Part shown: piece by piece, positions 42,129 to 49,330 of the stretch
Layout: each line of letters opens with the position of its first letter
How positions within the stretch are numbered: position 1 is the first letter of the stretch
Origin: Clostridia bacterium
GTDB lineage: Bacteria; Bacillota; Clostridia; Oscillospirales; CAG-272
Assembly (NCBI GenBank): GCA_017453205.1
Contig: JAFTKO010000027.1
Location: 1 to 50,864, forward strand
Reading direction: 5' to 3'
Length of the DNA: 50,864 nucleotides
Notes under the pieces: generated by a model
Told to the model about the DNA's origin: nothing
Database searches by the model: none
Seen by the model: the letters and a program-made list of their open reading frames with translations, nothing else
Made by a program: the position numbers and the translations under genes

Positions 42129-42962
42129 ATGAAATTACCGTTTGAAACAAATCTTTGCGACAAGGTCGCCGTGATCACGGGCGCGGGCGGTGTACTGATG
42201 AGCGCATTTGCAAGGGCACTGGCAAAATGCGGTGCCAAGGTCGCATTGTTGGATATCAACGCCGAGGCGGTGGAAAGCATTGCGGCAGAGATTGGGGACG
42301 GTGCAATTGCCGTTCCTTGCAACTGCTTGGATAAGAACGCCATTTTTGCCGCACGGGAGACGGTTCGCCAAAAGCTTGGCAAGGTCAGCCTCCTCATCAA
42401 CGGCGCGGGCGGGAACAATCCCCGTGCCACCTGTGACAACGAGACGATGTCGCCCGATACCTCCGACGAGATCAAATCCTTTTTCCGCTTGGAGGAACAG
42501 GGGCTGAAATTTGTGTTTGATCTGAACATCACCTCGGCATTTTTGGTGACACAGGTGTTTGCCGAGGATATGGTCAAGACGGGTGGGAGCATCATCAATA
42601 TCTCGTCGATGAACGCATTCCGACCTTTAACTAAAATTCCCGCGTATAGCGCGGCGAAGGCGGGAATCTCCAACTTTACCCAATGGCTGGCGGTCCACTT
42701 TGCCCCTTGTAACATTCGCGTCAATGCCATTGCCCCCGGATTTTTTGTGACTAATCAAAACCGCGGATTGCTGTTTGACGCCGACGGCAATCCCACCGCA
42801 CGTACCGAAAAGATTCTTGCCGCAACTCCGCAAAAGCGCTTTGGCGAGGTCGATGATCTCATTGGTACGCTCCTGTGGCTCGCATCCGACGAAGCAAGCG
42901 GTTTTGTTACGGGCGTTATCGTGCCTGTGGATGGCGGCTTTCATGCTTATAGTGGGGTTTGA
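42129..42962 (+). CDS. SDR-type D-mannonate oxidoreductase (fructuronate reductase)
   Basis: Short-chain dehydrogenase, 277 residues. Its place between uxuA and eda marks it as the SDR-type enzyme that reduces D-fructuronate to D-mannonate, functional analogue of the long-chain UxuB. The cofactor loop ITGAGGVLMSAFARAL has Met where most SDRs have the third Gly, with a GAGG pair kept. The catalytic residues are Ser in NISSMNAF, Tyr and Lys in AYSAAKAG, and NGAGGNNP near residue 90. The C-terminus RFGEVDDLIGTLLWLASDEA and VIVPVDGGF are typical. Confidence 0.9.
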   Translation: MKLPFETNLCDKVAVITGAGGVLMSAFARALAKCGAKVALLDINAEAVESIAAEIGDGAIAVPCNCLDKNAIFAARETVRQKLGKVSLLINGAGGNNPRATCDNETMSPDTSDEIKSFFRLEEQGLKFVFDLNITSAFLVTQVFAEDMVKTGGSIINISSMNAFRPLTKIPAYSAAKAGISNFTQWLAVHFAPCNIRVNAIAPGFFVTNQNRGLLFDADGNPTARTEKILAATPQKRFGEVDDLIGTLLWLASDEASGFVTGVIVPVDGGFHAYSGV

Positions 42963-42968
42963 AAAATA

Positions 42969-43565
42969 ATGAAAACAGATTTTTTGAATAAGATTCGCGT
43001 TGTCCCCGTAGTGGTGATCAAGGAACTTGATGATACGATCCCCACACTCTCGGCTTTGTGCGAGGGCGGACTTCCAGTAGCCGAAATCACATTCCGCACA
43101 CCTTGTGCCGCCGAAGCGATCGCACTGGGTGTCAAGGAATTTCCAAATATGCACATCGGTGCCGGTACCGTTATCAACGCCGCACAGGCAAAACGCGCTG
43201 TTGACGCGGGCGCAAGCTTTATCGTTTCGCCCGGACTTTCGGCAGAGGTTGCCAAGGTCTGCAAAAACGCGGACATTCCGTATTTTCCCGGTTGTGCAAC
43301 CCCTGCCGAAATCATGCAGGCCATCGGTTTGGGAATCACCACCGTCAAGTTCTTTCCCGCCAACATCTACGGCGGTTTCAATGCTATCAAGGCACTTTCC
43401 GCTCCGTTCCCGCAGGTCAAGTTTTTGCCCACGGGTGGGGTCGATCTTTCCAACATCTGTGAATTTCTCGCCTTTGATCAGATCGTCGCGGTCGGCGGCA
43501 GCTTTATGATGAAAGGCGATATCAAGGAAAATTGCAAAAAGCTTTTGGAGGTTATCTCAAAATGA
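42969..43565 (+). CDS. eda: KDPG aldolase
   Basis: Cleaves 2-keto-3-deoxy-6-phosphogluconate to pyruvate and glyceraldehyde 3-phosphate. It has 198 residues, standard. The chain holds VVPVVVIKELDDTIPTLSAL, LPVAEITFRTPCAAEAI (with the general-base Glu), GAGTVINAAQAKRAVDAGA and ITTVKFFPANIYGG (Schiff-base Lys), and LPTGGVDLSNI as phosphate site. Its last codon overlaps the kdgK start (ATGA), a common pairing. Confidence 0.97.
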   Translation: MKTDFLNKIRVVPVVVIKELDDTIPTLSALCEGGLPVAEITFRTPCAAEAIALGVKEFPNMHIGAGTVINAAQAKRAVDAGASFIVSPGLSAEVAKVCKNADIPYFPGCATPAEIMQAIGLGITTVKFFPANIYGGFNAIKALSAPFPQVKFLPTGGVDLSNICEFLAFDQIVAVGGSFMMKGDIKENCKKLLEVISK

Positions 43566-44587
43566 AAGTGGTGACCTTTGGAGAACTTATGCTCCGTCTT
43601 GCTCCCAACGGCTATTACCGTTTTTTCCAAAATGATCAGATGCAAGCCACCTTTGGGGGAGGCGAAGCCAATGTCGCCGTCTCCCTTGCGGGCTTCGGTC
43701 TTGACAGCACCTATGTTACCAAGCTTCCCACGCATGCCATCGGACAGGCGGCGGTCGATTCGCTCCGTGCTTTTGGGGTGGATACCTCCAAGGTCATCCG
43801 TGGCGGCGACCGTGTGGGTATTTATTTCCTTGAAAAGGGCTATTCTCAAAGAGCGTCGGTCTGTATCTATGACCGCGCGCATTCGGCAATCGCGCAAGCG
43901 AATCCCGAGGACTTTGATTGGAACCGTATTTTCGACGGAGCCGATTGGTTCCACTTTGCGGGGATCACTCCCGCGTTGGGCGGAGCGCTTTTGGAGATCT
44001 GTCTCGATGCTTGCAAGGCGGCAAAGGAGAAGGGCGTCAAGATCTCTTTTGATCCCAACTACCGTGCCAAGCTTTGGAGCCTTGAGCATGCCTCGGAGGC
44101 GATGCGAAAGTTGCTCCCTTATGTCGATCTGTTGATCGTCAACGAGCAACAGGCACAGGAGCTGTTTGGCGTGTCGATACCTGCCAGTGAGCGAAATGAT
44201 GCTACCGACGAGACCACGGACGAGGGCTACCGCGTTCTATGCGAGACATTCAGAACGCGGTATGCGATCCCCAAGATCGCACTGACCGAGCGCCGCACCT
44301 TTTCGGCGGAGGAAAATCGCATTTGCGGAAAGCTTTACGACGGAACAACGCTTTACACATCAAAACAATATCGTGTCCATATCATCGACCGTGTGGGAGG
44401 CGGTGATGCCTTTGACGCCGGTTTGATCTATGCACTTCTGATCGGAAAGGAGCCTCAACAGGCGATCGAATTTGCGGTTGCGGCATCGGCGCTCAAGCAC
44501 TCGGTAGAGGGCGACTACAACCGCGTGTCGGTCAATGAGGTCGAAAAGCTCGCGGGCGGTGATGATAGCAGCAGAGTGCAGAGATAA
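43562..44587 (+). CDS. kdgK: 2-Keto-3-deoxygluconate kinase
   Basis: PfkB-family sugar kinase, 341 residues, that phosphorylates KDG to KDPG. It begins MKVVTFGELMLRLAPNGYYR, the KdgK style, with FGGGEANVAVSLAGFGLDS for substrate binding. The anion-hole and catalytic base region is DRVGGGDAFDAGLIYALL, and ISFDPNYRAKLW also fits. The ATG is inside the eda stop codon, 10 bases after GGAGG. Last gene of the uronate operon; a hairpin at 44633-44678 follows. Confidence 0.95.
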   Translation: MKVVTFGELMLRLAPNGYYRFFQNDQMQATFGGGEANVAVSLAGFGLDSTYVTKLPTHAIGQAAVDSLRAFGVDTSKVIRGGDRVGIYFLEKGYSQRASVCIYDRAHSAIAQANPEDFDWNRIFDGADWFHFAGITPALGGALLEICLDACKAAKEKGVKISFDPNYRAKLWSLEHASEAMRKLLPYVDLLIVNEQQAQELFGVSIPASERNDATDETTDEGYRVLCETFRTRYAIPKIALTERRTFSAEENRICGKLYDGTTLYTSKQYRVHIIDRVGGGDAFDAGLIYALLIGKEPQQAIEFAVAASALKHSVEGDYNRVSVNEVEKLAGGDDSSRVQR

Positions 44588-44632
44588 GAAAATGATGATG
44601 CTTGGCAGATAGTCGCACAGAAGAAAGGATAA

Positions 44633-44716
44633 AACAAATCCGAACCAATTTCGATTTACGAAATAGTTCGGTTTTGTTACTATTGGTAAGCTAAGGTCAA
44701 AGTAAATCGAACTTTT
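44633..44716 (+). repeat. Island-flanking element, left copy
   Basis: Hairpin (AACAAA-T-CCGAA ... TTCGG-TTTTGTT, 44633-44678, with an inner ATTTCG/CGAAAT stem) followed by TTGGTAAGCTAA (44683-44694), nine variable bases and AAATCGAACTTTT (44704-44716). The tail matches the right copy at 48549-48582: 10 of 12 in the first block and 13 of 13 in the second. The hairpin may also terminate the kdgK transcript. The AT-rich cassette lies between the two copies. Confidence 0.7.
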
Positions 44717-44738
44717 TAAGTGAATTTTAAGTTTTCTA

Positions 44739-44767
44739 TTTACAAATGCTATAAAAAGTGTTATAAT
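44739..44767 (+). promoter_or_regulatory. Promoter of the restriction-modification cassette
   Basis: TTTACA (44739-44744), 17 bp, TATAAT (44762-44767), ahead of the HTH gene. Confidence 0.8.
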
Positions 44768-44798
44768 AGTTTTAATATTACATAAAACCGAGGTTCAT

Positions 44799-45002
44799 AT
44801 GACTTTTGCTGAAAACGTAAAGCATGTTAGAATACAATTGAATTTAACCCAAGAAGATCTTGCGCACGAACTCGGAGTTAGTTTTGCAACAGTTAATCGT
44901 TGGGAAAATGGTAGTTATAATCCGAGCAGACTTGCAAAGAAAACATTTGAAAATTTTTGTAAGTTAAACAATATCACAAGCGGTGAGAATGATGAGCAAT
45001 AA
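44799..45002 (+). CDS. Small XRE-type HTH regulator (controller-like)
   Basis: A 67-residue single-domain helix-turn-helix protein: VRIQLNLTQEDLAHELGVSF and ATVNRWENGSYNPSRLAKKT make a textbook XRE fold. GAGG precedes the ATG by six bases. It overlaps the first methyltransferase gene by 11 bases. Its size, place and company match controller (C) proteins of restriction-modification systems, which delay nuclease expression, though here the nuclease is last in the same apparent transcript. Very AT-rich codon use, unlike the upstream operon. Confidence 0.88.
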   Translation: MTFAENVKHVRIQLNLTQEDLAHELGVSFATVNRWENGSYNPSRLAKKTFENFCKLNNITSGENDEQ

Positions 45003-46119
45003 CTTTGTTGATTTATTTGCAGGGTGCGGTGGATTAAGTTTGGGAATGGAAAAGGCTGGCTTTCAAGTTGTATTTGCAAGCGATATAGACCCTATCTGCT
45101 CTCAAACATATATAGCAAACAGAACATTAGATAGAGAAAAAATATTTGTAGGAGATATAACAGACTTAAATCGTAGATATTCTGAATTTGCAGAAAACTT
45201 TACGGATGTATCTTTAGTTTGTGGCGGACCTCCTTGCCAAGGGTTTTCTATGGCAAATAGACAACACCTAATAAATGACCCAAGAAACAATTTGTATAAG
45301 GAATATTTGATCTTTTTGCAAAAATCCCGCCCTAAATTTTTCGTTATGGAAAATGTCAAGGGAATGCTGAACAAAATAGATGAAATATTGATTGATATAA
45401 AAGACTATCTTGGAGAGGAATATGATGTTTTTTACGATGTGTTTAATGCTAAAAATTTTGGTGTTCCTCAAAATCGTGAAAGACTTATTTTAATTGGTAA
45501 TCGAATTGGCGTTTCATCAAAGCACATTATGAAAGAAATACACAATAGAGAAAGCACTATGCCAAGATTTACATTATGTGACGCCATAGCCGATTTGCCA
45601 CAATTAGAGCCAAATAGGATAAAAAATAACAACAAAATTGAATGTGCTGAAACAGGATATACCTGCATCGAATATTCATATGTAACTACCCCATTTTATT
45701 CTTTTATCAATGGCGAAAAAAAGATTGATTTTTTACATAATCACAAGAACAGGTACAATAATGACAGAGATATAGAAATCTTTTCTCGCCTACCGCAAGG
45801 GGCTAATTCATTACACGAAAGTATAGCTGATATTATGCCATATAAATCGCGCAATGGTATATTCAAAGACAAATATTATAAGTTGCGTTATGATGACATG
45901 TGTAAGACGATTACCTCACATATGAAATTTGATTGCAATATGTATATTCATCCAACACAAGCAAGAGGATTGTCTCCGCGTGAAGCTGCAAGGATACAGA
46001 CATTCCCCGATGATTTTGTTTTTTACGGGCCTCAAAATAGTTGGTATAAACAAATCGGCAATGCTGTTCCTGTTAAATTAGCGCAGGTTATCGGAGAGGA
46101 GGTTATTAAATACCTATGA
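44992..46119 (+). CDS. DNA (cytosine-5) methyltransferase 1
   Basis: C5-cytosine DNA methyltransferase, 375 residues, complete. Motif I FVDLFAGCGGLSLGMEKAGF, motif IV GGPPCQGFSMANR with catalytic Cys82, motif VI VMENVKGM, motif VIII QNRERLILIG and motif X GNAVPVKLAQVIGEEV are all present. The target-recognition region lies around 215-310, between motifs VIII and IX (ARGLSPREAARIQTFPDDF). The start used is the ATG five bases after GGTGA; another ATG is one codon earlier. Its stop overlaps the start of methyltransferase 2 (ATGA). Rich in ATA, AGA and TTA codons. Confidence 0.96.
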   Translation: MSNNFVDLFAGCGGLSLGMEKAGFQVVFASDIDPICSQTYIANRTLDREKIFVGDITDLNRRYSEFAENFTDVSLVCGGPPCQGFSMANRQHLINDPRNNLYKEYLIFLQKSRPKFFVMENVKGMLNKIDEILIDIKDYLGEEYDVFYDVFNAKNFGVPQNRERLILIGNRIGVSSKHIMKEIHNRESTMPRFTLCDAIADLPQLEPNRIKNNNKIECAETGYTCIEYSYVTTPFYSFINGEKKIDFLHNHKNRYNNDRDIEIFSRLPQGANSLHESIADIMPYKSRNGIFKDKYYKLRYDDMCKTITSHMKFDCNMYIHPTQARGLSPREAARIQTFPDDFVFYGPQNSWYKQIGNAVPVKLAQVIGEEVIKYL

Positions 46120-47183
46120 ACCATTTAGAACTATTCGCAGGTATAGGTGGATTTAGACAGGCATTGACCTTGCTAAGCAATGATTTCAATATTACCCAAA
46201 AAACAATTGCTTTTTCTGAAATTGACGCAAGTGCAGTAAAATCATACAAAGCCATATATAACACCGAAAATGAGCTTGAGATGGGTGATATAGTTGCATT
46301 TAATCAAGATGTGCAAAATATACTTTCTCTTCCAAATGTCGATTTGTTAACCGGTGGATTTCCTTGTCAAGCATTCAGTATGATGGGCAAGCAAAAAGGT
46401 TTTGACGATATGAGAGGCAATGTATTCTTTCAAATTCTTGAAATACTAAAGTACAAAAAGCCTAAATACGTGCTCTTGGAAAATGTACGAAATTTGAAAT
46501 CTCATAATAACGGACAGACATTTACTTACATTTTAGAATCGTTAAAAAAATGCGGATATGAAAATATATATTTCGATATTTTTAATACCGAAGATTTTGG
46601 ATTGGCACAAAAAAGAAACCGAGTGTTCGTTTTTGCAACAACTGAGAAGATTGAAAACTTTGACTTTACAAGTAAAACGGTAAAAAACATTTTTTCAAAA
46701 GTGATGAAAAGCTCCTCGCTTTTGATACAACAATCCACGCACGATATTTTGGAAAAGGCAGTGGATGAAAAATTTTATCTTTCCGATACCATTAAGCCCA
46801 CAATTTTATCAAATGGCACAAAGACCTATCGTTCTAAATCCGAGATAAATCCTCTTATTGCAAAACCGCTAACTGCTACTATGGTAAAAATGCATAGGGC
46901 GTGCCAAGATAATTATTTTAGTGATGGTTATATTCAAGCGGTTGATCCTATTGCATATTTGAAAACTACATACACGAAAGAAGAACTCTACAAACAACGT
47001 ATTCGCAAAATTACTCCTAAGGAAGCGTTTTTACTGCAAGGCTTTTCAACGGAATGTTTTGAAAAAGCCGCTTCCGCAGGGGTAAGTAATGCTCAGCTTT
47101 ACAAACAAGCAGGAAATGCGGTTAGCGTGAATACAGTATACGCCATTATGTATTATCTATTTGTTTATTTGAATTTGAGGTGA
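46116..47183 (+). CDS. DNA (cytosine-5) methyltransferase 2
   Basis: Second C5-cytosine methyltransferase, 355 residues, also complete but clearly different from the first. Motif I LELFAGIGGFRQAL, motif IV GGFPCQAFSMMGKQ with catalytic Cys84, motif VI LLENVRNL, motif VIII QKRNRVFVFA, motif IX ITPKEAFLLQGFS and motif X QAGNAVSVNTVYAIMYYL. Its recognition region is about 195-290. ATGA overlap with the first enzyme; the nuclease gene follows six bases after. Two C5 enzymes in one cassette usually mean one per strand of an asymmetric target. Confidence 0.96.
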   Translation: MNHLELFAGIGGFRQALTLLSNDFNITQKTIAFSEIDASAVKSYKAIYNTENELEMGDIVAFNQDVQNILSLPNVDLLTGGFPCQAFSMMGKQKGFDDMRGNVFFQILEILKYKKPKYVLLENVRNLKSHNNGQTFTYILESLKKCGYENIYFDIFNTEDFGLAQKRNRVFVFATTEKIENFDFTSKTVKNIFSKVMKSSSLLIQQSTHDILEKAVDEKFYLSDTIKPTILSNGTKTYRSKSEINPLIAKPLTATMVKMHRACQDNYFSDGYIQAVDPIAYLKTTYTKEELYKQRIRKITPKEAFLLQGFSTECFEKAASAGVSNAQLYKQAGNAVSVNTVYAIMYYLFVYLNLR

Positions 47184-47189
47184 CAATCA

Positions 47190-48266
47190 ATGTTTTTTGA
47201 ACTTCACAATGAAAAAAGAATTGCATATAAGCAGTTAACCGATGCAGACTTAGGCAGACGCAAGACTTCCAATCAAACGCACATAGGATTGTTTGGTGAT
47301 GTTTTTACATATCTGCCCAACAGTTTTGAAGTAGAAGACAGCATGCTCATTTATAACAACGCTGTTGAGTTTCTGTCATTGAATTTTGACAGAATTGAAA
47401 ACCCCGATGGTACGTTTAGAAGTCCGAAGATTAGAAAAGGCGAAAAGAACGAAGTCAGCGTTGTAACTTTTATTAGAGATAGAGCTAAAGAATGTGACGA
47501 TAATGTTAGATGGTATCTCTTTTGGTTTGGATTGAAAGGTGGACAGCCCGTTTTCTTCCTTTTTAACGAAAAATCTCATACATATCAAGAAATGACATTA
47601 TTAGGGATAGAATTACGAGAAGGTATTAAAAATCGACTAACAGAGCAAACTCCACAATTCAATTCTTTGCTAAAATATTTAGAAAAAATTCTAAATGAAA
47701 CAGGCGTGGAAATCGCAGAAGAATTAGAAGTAATCGCACAAACCACCTCTGTTGCTCCTGAAAAATATCGTGAATATGATATGAATAAAGCGCGTGAAAT
47801 TTTTGTAAAAATAGGTAAAGAAGGGGAGTTTCTTGTCGAACGCTATTTTGCCAAGTTAAAAGAAACAGGCGAAATTATAAACTATAAATGGTTAAATGAA
47901 GAAAAAGAAAGTGGATTGCCCTATGATTTTTACCTTGAAACAAAAGTGGGTGAAATAATTTATCTTGATGTGAAAACTACCAACTACAAGTTTGCTCAAA
48001 AAATGATTTTTAGTAGTCAAGAAATCAACTTTGCGATTTCTACAGATAGCAAATATTATATTTATCGCGTGTATGTTAACGAAAATGGTGAAAGATGTGT
48101 TAAGATCTGTACCAATGCTAAAGAGTTATTTATGAACATACACAATAAAACGGTTGATTATGAAAGCACTTTATTAAATGTTGCAAAATTAGAATCTGTT
48201 AAATTAGCCATTTTGCCAACACAAGAAACTTTGAAATTTGGGCAACAGATCGTTCTTCCTGCGTAA
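47190..48266 (+). CDS. Putative type II restriction endonuclease (DUF3883-like nuclease)
   Basis: A 358-residue protein. The C-terminal half looks like a PD-(D/E)xK nuclease of the DUF3883 kind: KEGEFLVERYF (Glu213 and Glu217), LPYDFYLET (Asp246) and YLDVKTT (Asp260-Val-Lys262), followed by a beta strand and helix ending in SQEINFAISTDSKYYIYRVY. The N-terminal half (YKQLTDADLGRRKTSNQTHI and on) may be a separate DNA-recognition domain, but I cannot name its family. No other nuclease lies in the cassette, so this is the likely cleavage subunit partnered with the two methyltransferases. AT-rich. GAGGTGA precedes the ATG. Confidence 0.78.
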   Translation: MFFELHNEKRIAYKQLTDADLGRRKTSNQTHIGLFGDVFTYLPNSFEVEDSMLIYNNAVEFLSLNFDRIENPDGTFRSPKIRKGEKNEVSVVTFIRDRAKECDDNVRWYLFWFGLKGGQPVFFLFNEKSHTYQEMTLLGIELREGIKNRLTEQTPQFNSLLKYLEKILNETGVEIAEELEVIAQTTSVAPEKYREYDMNKAREIFVKIGKEGEFLVERYFAKLKETGEIINYKWLNEEKESGLPYDFYLETKVGEIIYLDVKTTNYKFAQKMIFSSQEINFAISTDSKYYIYRVYVNENGERCVKICTNAKELFMNIHNKTVDYESTLLNVAKLESVKLAILPTQETLKFGQQIVLPA

Positions 48267-48295
48267 ACTTGTAAAAGAATCATTTCCACATGACA

Positions 48296-48333
48296 CCGTG
48301 GCGTGGGCTCTCCGAGCCAAGCACACGCCACGG
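48296..48333. other. GC-rich hairpin in a gene-poor patch (48267-48586)
   Basis: CCGTGGCGTG pairs with CACGCCACGG around GGCTC/GAGCC. The patch 48280-48420 is GC-rich inside an AT-rich cassette and shows an ordinary-looking short minus-strand frame, but no ribosome site or recognisable product. The rest of the 320-bp gap contains the right island element. Confidence 0.5.
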
Positions 48334-48500
48334 ACAACCAAACGAAAAAGAAAATCCAAAGTCGAGCGATGCGGATCTGTTCGCCGAGCTGCTTGGTCGA
48401 TTTGTTTTTCGTCCCCCAAAAATAAATGCAGACAGATAGCCTATACTCAAATCGTTACATATGGAGGATGGATTGTAAAGTTGATCGCTTTAAAGTCGTT

Positions 48501-48582
48501 AACAAACAAAAAAAGCAGTACCGCTACGCAATACTGCTTTTTTGTTTGTTGGTGAGCCAATCATAAGCTAAATCGAACTTTT
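48501..48582 (+). repeat. Island-flanking element, right copy
   Basis: Hairpin AACAAACAAAAAAAGCAGTA / TACTGCTTTTTTGTTTGTT (48501-48550, one bulge), then TTGGTGAGCCAA (48549-48560), nine bases and AAATCGAACTTTT (48570-48582). It has the same design as the left copy (44633-44716) but a different hairpin core. The hairpin is also a good bidirectional terminator. Confidence 0.7.
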
Positions 48583-48586
48583 GCGA

Positions 48587-49303
48587 TTATGTACATTTAT
48601 CCATACAACCTTTTTCAAAAACAGTTTTGCCTTTATGCTTACTTGAAACCTTTTCAATTAAAGAAATAAATTCTGCATATTCAGTATTTTCAATTTGAAA
48701 TATTACTTTCAAATATTGTATTAGTTCATTAGTAGAATATTTACTATTCATCTTCTCTAATTTGTACATTACATTGTTTTTTTGGTTATACGCAAAATCG
48801 CAATACTGCAAGGATGTATTTACTTTCGCTAACATTATAAAAAGTCGATGTGCATTTAGATTGTTTGAATTTTTACGGAATATGGGATAAAAGCCATCAA
48901 CAGAATATAGCCGTTCGCTGTGAATTGCACACAATTTTTTGACCACCTCGTGAGTAGAAGCATCATTTTCAATTTGATTTATTATAGAATCCCAATTTAC
49001 CTTGCAATGTCCATCTTCGGAAATTGGTAATACCATCGGTATAAAGTGTGCTAATTCTTCTATATACGTTCCGCAATAGTGGATAAGCAATCCGATTGTC
49101 CTTTTCTTCTCAATTAGGTATGCTCCTATATATGTTACTAATACGACAAATGCACTTGCAAAGACACCCAACAAAATATTTTCTATAGTGCTGTCCATTG
49201 CTACATTCCAGAAGACAGAACAAACAACATTACATAAAAGTGCTATAAATGTGCCACCGCATAAAATTGAACAAATAAAAATGCCATTTCTATATATTCT
49301 CAT
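48587..49303 (-). CDS. Two-helix membrane protein of unknown function
   Basis: A 238-residue protein I do not recognise. Two membrane helices near the N-terminus (IFICSILCGGTFIALLCNVV; ILLGVFASAFVVLVTYIGAY, about 8-27 and 43-63) are followed by a cytoplasmic, mostly helical domain of about 170 residues rich in Asn, Glu and Lys (SIINQIENDASTHEVVKKLC; NELIQYLKVIFQIENTEYAE). GAGAGGAT precedes the ATG by eight bases. It begins 27 bp after the Schlafen-type gene and is probably cotranscribed. The layout (short membrane anchor plus helical effector-like domain) is seen in several defence partner proteins, but nothing in the sequence proves that. Confidence 0.72.
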   Translation of the reverse strand: MRIYRNGIFICSILCGGTFIALLCNVVCSVFWNVAMDSTIENILLGVFASAFVVLVTYIGAYLIEKKRTIGLLIHYCGTYIEELAHFIPMVLPISEDGHCKVNWDSIINQIENDASTHEVVKKLCAIHSERLYSVDGFYPIFRKNSNNLNAHRLFIMLAKVNTSLQYCDFAYNQKNNVMYKLEKMNSKYSTNELIQYLKVIFQIENTEYAEFISLIEKVSSKHKGKTVFEKGCMDKCT

Positions 49304-49330
49304 ATTGCAATATCCTCTCTTGCTATAGCA

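Noticed and set aside
48204-48419. 71-codon minus-strand frame in the patch after the nuclease gene
   Set aside because: Overlaps the nuclease 3' end, has no ribosome site or promoter, and its sequence follows the hairpin; more likely non-coding.
44633-48582. Island-flanking elements considered as integron attC sites
   Set aside because: They lack the RYYYAAC and GTTRRRY boxes in the right arrangement, and no integrase was found.
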